The notes beneath the pieces were generated by a model. The model ran no database searches. It was not told the DNA's origin and worked only from the letters and a program-made list of their open reading frames with translations. The position numbers and the translations under genes were made by a program. This document shows, in pieces, positions 59,472 to 64,000 of a DNA stretch of 64,000 nt (positions within the stretch are counted from its first letter, which is position 1; each line of letters starts with the position of its first letter). The stretch is from Anarhynchus alexandrinus (taxonomy: Eukaryota > Chordata > Aves > Charadriiformes > Charadriidae). The stretch is taken from the NCBI GenBank assembly GCA_008711295.1, contig VUYV01000008.1:2633144-2697143 (forward strand), read 5' to 3'.

Positions 59472-59720
59472 AATCATGGAATCATAGAATTATTTTGGTT
59501 GGAAGAGACCTTTAAGATGATCAAGCCCAACCATTAACCCAGCACTGCCAAGTCCACCACTAAACCATGTCCCTCAGCACCACATCTACACGTCTGCTAA
59601 ATACCTCCAGGGATGGTGACTCAGCCATGTCCCTGGGCAGCCTGTTCCAATGGTTGACAACTCTTTCTGTGAAGAACTTTTTCCTAATATCCAATCTAAA
59701 GCTCCCCTGTCAATGCCACC
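59472..59720 (-). mobile_element. CR1 LINE 3' fragment, minus strand
   Basis: The minus-strand reading shows the CR1 3' UTR and the last part of ORF2, with the tail at the low-coordinate end (ATCATGGAATCATAGAAT). About 250 bases remain. The subfamily differs from the copies near 21-25 kb: it has the segment with AACCATTAACCCAGCACTGC, typical of another CR1 group. Frames are broken and it encodes nothing. Confidence 0.92.
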
Positions 59721-59721
59721 A

Positions 59722-60450
59722 ACCCCAACGCTTCCAGCAAGGAGTCCTATTTATACCGGGGATTGGGAGCTCGGGGAAGGCAGATGCCCTGGTTGAGGGA
59801 GGGTGATGCTGCCTATCTGGTAGCCTGCGAATGGAGACCTACAAACAGCTTCTCCACAGTGTCACAACCCCATCCTCTGCGCAGGCAGGGAGAGAACCCA
59901 ATTTTGGAAGCCTCCTTCCCAGCACTCTCGATCCAGGACCAGGAGAGGTATTTTTATTTGGTCTTCCAAGTAGGTCTTGAGACATCTCTAAGTGGGTGCT
60001 TCATAGCCTGCGTGCAAATAAAACCCTCCCGTGTGCCACACAAAACCCTTCACAGCAGCAAGCCTGAGGCTTTGCTCTGCTGTCTCTGCTCTCCTTTTGC
60101 TCTGCGTCCCTGTCCCGGCTCTCCTGGGGATGCCTGCAGCAGGCTGTCACAAGGACTGACCCGTGCCCAGCGAAGTTTGGTTGCAGAAGGTGCTTCTAGA
60201 CTTCCCATGGTGGCTCCCAGATGGATGGGGTTGGTGGGACTTTTTCATTCTGGGGGAAAACTGAGGAACGGAAAAGTAAAAACAATTTTTTTCAACGCAG
60301 CATTTCAGGAGAAACATCCAACTGCTGCAAAAGGGGACGTTTGGGTTGTGTCCCGCTGCCCGGCCATGATCCCTCGTGCGCTCCTCGGGCACATGGAGTC
60401 TATCTGCAGCCCAGGGAGGTGAGGGCATGTGGAAAACATGGAGTAGGGAT
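59722..60450. other. Non-coding spacer between two CR1 tails
   Basis: About 730 bases of unique-looking, moderately GC-rich sequence lie between two minus-strand CR1 fragments. A frame of 219 codons (59763-60422) has no recognisable domain, and a minus-strand frame overlaps its end. No splice sites of note were seen. Confidence 0.5.
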
Positions 60451-60451
60451 G

Positions 60452-60604
60452 TAGGATCACAGACTCATAGAATGGTTTAGGTTAGAAAGGACCTTGAAGA
60501 TCATCGAGTTCCAACCCCCCTGCCATAGGCAGGGACACCTCCCACCAGACCAGGCTGCCCAAGGCCACGTCCAGCCTGGCCTTGAACACCTCCAGGGATG
60601 GGGG
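60452..60604 (-). mobile_element. CR1 LINE 3' tail fragment, minus strand
   Basis: About 150 bases match the CR1 3' end, with the tail side at ATCACAGACTCATAGAATGG and the body passing through AGATCATCGAGTTCCAACCC and GGCCTTGAACACCTCCAGGG. It is closely similar to the tail of the copy at 24.9 kb, read in reverse. It stops abruptly at GGGATGGGG, the usual variable 5' truncation. Confidence 0.93.
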
Positions 60605-61155
60605 TGAGGATGTTTAGGGAATCAGGATGTTTAGTTGAATCAGAGCCAAACTTTGTTGTCTTTTTCAGTCACCTGAAATATGTTGGTCCGTGTTGAACCA
60701 AAGTAGTAAAGCGCGTTTGATTTTATTTTTTTCTGAATATTTTAATTCTTCCACCAAGAAAAACTGAGTTTCCCATGGAAATTGCATTTCCTATTTGGAA
60801 ACAGGTTGTTAACGCGCCAATCAGCGCTACAGAAGGCTGCTTTTCCAGGGGCTAATACCTGAAGATTGACTGATTTCCATATCTAGCAAGATGCATCCTC
60901 TGATTCAGCCTTTTCCCTGCATCATCGGGGCTTTTATGCTTTTCCTTTCTCCCACGTGGATCCTCCGGAGCCTCGCAAGACCCGGGCTCCTGCTGCAGCC
61001 TGGCTCAGCTGAGCCGAGGAAGGCCTCTCCTCTCTACCCGCCTGCCTATTCTCATGCAACCTCCAGGAATTTAATATCTTTGAGATTTCCAGCTGTCACT
61101 CACACGCTTTTGAATTTGACTGCTGAGTCGGAAAGTAATTAGGGGAGACAGACAA

Positions 61156-61170
61156 CACGTGGAGCACGTG
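61156..61170. promoter_or_regulatory. Two CACGTG E-boxes three bases apart
   Basis: CACGTG occurs at 61156-61161 and again at 61165-61170, separated by GAG; the second lies in GCACGTGAC. Basic helix-loop-helix factors such as MYC/MAX, USF, MITF/TFE and CLOCK/BMAL1 bind this palindrome. A third CACGTG lies at about 60953. The sites are seen; occupancy is inference. Confidence 0.35.
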
Positions 61171-61385
61171 ACTGCACAAACCCTGTTTTCTTAAGGAAAC
61201 CATGCCAAAAAAAAAAAAAAGAAAAAAATCCTAAAAATCCCTCTTTTCAAATTTTTTGCCTTGTTCTACCTGCAGGTAGCTGTTGACTGTGGCATTGAAG
61301 GGAGCGTGGGCTGTCCCAGGGTGGTGATGCCCGGCACTGGGTGCCGCTGTGAGCAGGATGAGTGCTCTCGTCCCTGCAGTCCACG

Positions 61386-61495
61386 GGGACACGGGGCTGA
61401 GTGCTCGGCGTGATGACTTTGGTCCTTCTGCTGTGACGTTGGGACATGGGGCTGAGCGCTCGGCATGATGACTTTGGTCCTTCTGCTGTGACACT
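61386..61495. repeat. 55-bp tandem duplication, two copies
   Basis: The unit starting GGGACA(C/T)GGGGCTGAG is present at 61386-61440 and 61441-61495 with only a few differences, such as GCGTGATG versus GCATGATG. Low divergence points to a fairly recent slippage or unequal-exchange event. Open frames on the minus strand repeat the same peptide twice because of it. Confidence 0.92.
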
Positions 61496-61559
61496 GGGTC
61501 TGCATTAAAGACATGGCCACCAGCATCTCCAGCGGTGCCGTGCAATTTCAGGGCAGACC

Positions 61560-61710
61560 CATCAACTCAGAGCCATCCTTTATAAATAAAGGGGATTTTA
61601 ATTAAAATCACTAATTGTTAACAGTCTATTATACTGCACATTAAGGCGAGATGTTAGCAAAATAGCGGAATGTCCATTAAAATACCCGTTAAAATACTGA
61701 ATGGTGCTGC
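61560..61710. other. AT-rich island, candidate conserved non-coding element
   Basis: About 150 bases are very AT-rich yet complex, with GATTTTAATTAAAATCAC, AATTGTTAAC (an HNF1-like half-site) and several ATTAAAATA words. It is flanked by GC-rich sequence and has no frame. The palindromic TTTTAATTAAAA core at about 61594-61605 is a good homeodomain-type sequence. Confidence 0.4.
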
Positions 61711-62027
61711 CGTTAAGGGGACTTTGGCTGGTTGCTGAAGGTGCTGCCTTCAGCCCGAGGTGAGTGTCCTGCTCCAGGATGCGTTGGTGGGACAGGAGGT
61801 CTCAGATAAAGCAGTCAACGGCAGGTTTGGAGATGACACCCGATTGCTTTGTGTAGCCTGGGGTCCCCATCTTGCCATTTGCGAGGGGGACATCGGCGTC
61901 AGGAGCGAAGGGTGGGCAGGGACATGCCACGGGAGCTACTGAGCCTCTTACTATGGCGGGAGGAAGCATCCAAGATGCTGCCTAAGGCGTGTGGTGCTGC
62001 CTCGTGCTGCAGGCAGCAGCAGGCAAG

Positions 62028-62047
62028 AGGAGGAGGAGGAGGAGGAG
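62028..62047. repeat. Short (GGA)n repeat
   Basis: About six GGA units in a purine run, giving poly-Glu, poly-Arg or poly-Gly in overlapping frames. It is a simple repeat only. Confidence 0.85.
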
Positions 62048-62599
62048 GGCTGCCGAAGGAGGCTGCAGCTCCTGGCTGACTCGCTGCCCTCCAGGATCCG
62101 GCTCAGCTCTGGGATGCTCGGAGAAACCTGGGCCCGCAGAGTTGGCTGCCCGCGCCTGCTTTTATTCCCCTTCCCCGCTCCTTTCTCTCCCCGCTGGCGG
62201 GCGGCCCGGAGCCAGGCTTTTTATGCTTTTTCTCTTTGTCTTTTTCAACGAGAATAAATCTTTTATCTGTCGACTGTGAGACCGTGCTGGAAACAAAGTC
62301 CTACAAATATTGTGGGGTTTTTTTGTTTTGTTTTGTTTTTTTTTTTAATAGCCACTTCCATCTCCCAGGTTGCCTGTTTGCAGCTTGGTCCATGCCCAGA
62401 GTTGGCACCAGGACGGAGCTTAACTGGTCCATGCTGAGGGCCAGGATGCGGGGATGGGGACATGGGGGGGGGACCCTGCCACCCCCATGGCACGATGCTG
62501 TCTCCGCTCGCCTCCCAGAGAGTGTGATAGGACCGGGGAAGTGTGTGGATGGGAGGAGGGAGACGTACAGCAAGGAAAACCAGCTCGTTTTGCTTAATT

Positions 62600-62830
62600 A
62601 TGACTGACTGTGACAGCCCGCATCTTTAGTTTGAAAAGTATCTGTGAGGTGCGGGCTGCTTCTCTCAAACGGGATAATTATGTTAATTAAAATGCTTTCT
62701 TTATAGCAGTTCTGATTAATACAAACAGTTCCAGTGCTCTCTTTAAACACGCTAACCTTCTGGTGTGCAGGAAAACTGGCTTTTCTCAGCAATTTATGAC
62801 TTTTAAAACAGATTAGAGCGGGACAGCCTG
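62600..62830. other. AT-rich island, candidate conserved non-coding element
   Basis: About 230 bases of complex AT-rich sequence include GGGATAATTATGTTAATTAAAA and GCAATTTATGAC. A companion block at 63000-63120 has GGGATAATTAAC. Homeodomain-type TAATTA words recur in both. No significant frame is present on the plus strand, and the minus-strand frame of 80 codons has no recognised domain. Confidence 0.35.
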
Positions 62831-64000
62831 CTGCTTTCACGCAGTAACGCTTCCTCCCCGGGGGAGAGAAAGGCAGCCCACCACCGCGGCGCCCTGCTCC
62901 CGGGGAACAGACGGAGGAGAGCGCTCGGGCAGCAGCGCCGGAGCAGGCAGCAACATGTGCCCGTGTGGGAGCCGCGGATGGGAGGCGTCGGGGAGCTCTG
63001 CGAGAGTGCCAGGGAATAAAAATACCACTTATTTCTCTAATTGCTGTTTATTTCCTCTGCGAAGTATTGGGATAATTAACAAGCTCCCAATTAAGGAAAA
63101 AAAAATAAAATAAAATGCGTGTAGGGGAAAAACAGGTACGGTGCCAAGGGAGAGCTGGGTTTGTGCCAGAGCGTGGCGAGGGGCAGGGGTGGTGGTCCCT
63201 CTTGGTGACCACCTGTGGGATGGGGCCCTTTGGGGACTCCAGGACTCTGGAGGACACGATGATCCCCCAGGTCCTCACCAGAGACCTTTCCCAAGACAAT
63301 GGTTGCGCTTCTAGAGGGTTTAAATGTTAGGAGCTTGCGCGGCCGTTGGCGTTTGGCTGGTTGGTTTTTCGTCACCTTGGCTGGTTTGTTGGTTCTTGAA
63401 GGGGTTTATTTCTTGCGCGTGGAGGTTCAACCCCCCTGAGCATAGTCTGATGTGGGTTTGAAGAGTGGCCTGAGCATCTACCACCCTCCTGTGAATCCAT
63501 GGCAAGCCAGGAGGGCCCGGTACCACTGCTGGTAGCTCTGAAAATACAATAAACAGGCAGCCCAGTGCATCGCTTGTTGCTCACAAGGAGGATAGGATTG
63601 CCACACTCTTGTCCCCACGTGCCAGTCCCCAGCCAGCAGTACATTCCCACCGTGGCAAGGAGTTTTTGTGTCTCCCCTCCTTCCCTTTTCCTTCCTCCAC
63701 ATCTTTCCCCCAGTTTGCTGTCCCTCCTAACAGATGGTGCCTTATGCTGGGGCAGATGCTGGAGCAACATGCGAAGCAGTTCTCTGCTCCCCCTTACACC
63801 TCCTGAGCTCAGCAAGGGGCTCTTACGCAGGGGTAGGGATTTGCATCAGGTCCCTTCCCTCCCTCCATGCCCAGGAAGGGACCAGCACCTCCAGCAGCTC
63901 GTCCCCAGGCTCAGGCACTGCTGCTCGGTCCTCTCCTCCAGCCGGAGCTTTGGGAGGGGTGGAAGCATCTGTCTGCCCCACAGGCAAATGGGCAGAGTGG

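Larger units (their letters stand above)
60610..64000. other. Non-coding stretch with AT-rich islands, no gene recognised
   Basis: Complex AT-rich blocks lie at about 60640-60900, 61560-61710, 62600-62830 and 63000-63120. Also present are a poly-A-rich tract at 61206-61230, the 55-bp tandem pair at 61386-61495, a GGA repeat at about 62028-62047, and a T/G-rich tract at about 62316-62348. From about 63130 to 64000 the sequence is GC-rich and I see nothing further in it. Confidence 0.5.

Noticed and set aside
1..64000. Prokaryotic or viral systems (operons, CRISPR, defence islands, prophage)
   Set aside because: CR1 LINEs, splice-like signals, microsatellites and assembly Ns mark vertebrate nuclear DNA; no ribosome-binding-site-led gene runs or direct-repeat/spacer arrays are present.

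Overview
This window looks like bird nuclear DNA. It carries several 5'-truncated CR1 LINE fragments, one ending in the avian-type ATTCTATG octamer tail. Background is GC-rich and CpG-bearing, interspersed repeats are sparse, and one 225-base run of N plus two single Ns mark it as a draft eukaryotic assembly. Turtles and crocodilians also have CR1, so 'bird' is likely rather than proven. There is no prokaryotic operon, CRISPR array, rRNA or tRNA that I can support.

I find no protein-coding gene that I can name. Open reading frames over 100 codons are common but overlap in several frames, follow GC-rich or tandem-repeat sequence and show no recognisable domain, apart from the CR1 reverse-transcriptase remnants. 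The best gene-like signals are a few plus-strand splice-site patterns: an exon-like block at 13487-13659, a 43-base block at 52060-52102, a terminal-exon-like block at 43088-43326, and an AT-rich open block after a good acceptor at 50516. All are unproven.

Layout: 1-17.3 kb is GC-rich non-coding DNA with two minor repeats (a G4-prone hexamer array near 3.5 kb and a 14-bp minisatellite near 4.1 kb), a CR1 tail at 13.1 kb, and scattered AT-rich islands. From 17.36 to 25 kb lie the main CR1 copies: minus-strand ones at 17.4 and 21.4-22.5 kb and a plus-strand one at 24.0-25.0 kb. Between the last two is a 1.4-kb spacer holding an AT-rich, single-copy-looking island. From 25 to 41 kb is non-coding DNA with two local duplications, each joined at Ns and probably assembly artefacts (31.94-33.33 kb and 37.73-38.33 kb). 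From 41 to 64 kb are a possible decayed LTR (41.5 kb), a CpG-dense segment (45.9-46.45 kb), several AT-rich islands, two more CR1 tails (59.5 and 60.5 kb), and small tandem repeats.

The pattern of many short AT-rich blocks rich in TAATTA, GATA and forkhead-like words, set in GC-rich DNA without evident exons, is what one expects of a large intron or intergenic regulatory domain near a developmental gene. That is inference: without alignment to other vertebrates I cannot show conservation or name the locus. I did not find an undescribed biological system; the most useful leads are the splice-like blocks, the candidate conserved islands and a few unusually regular motif arrays.
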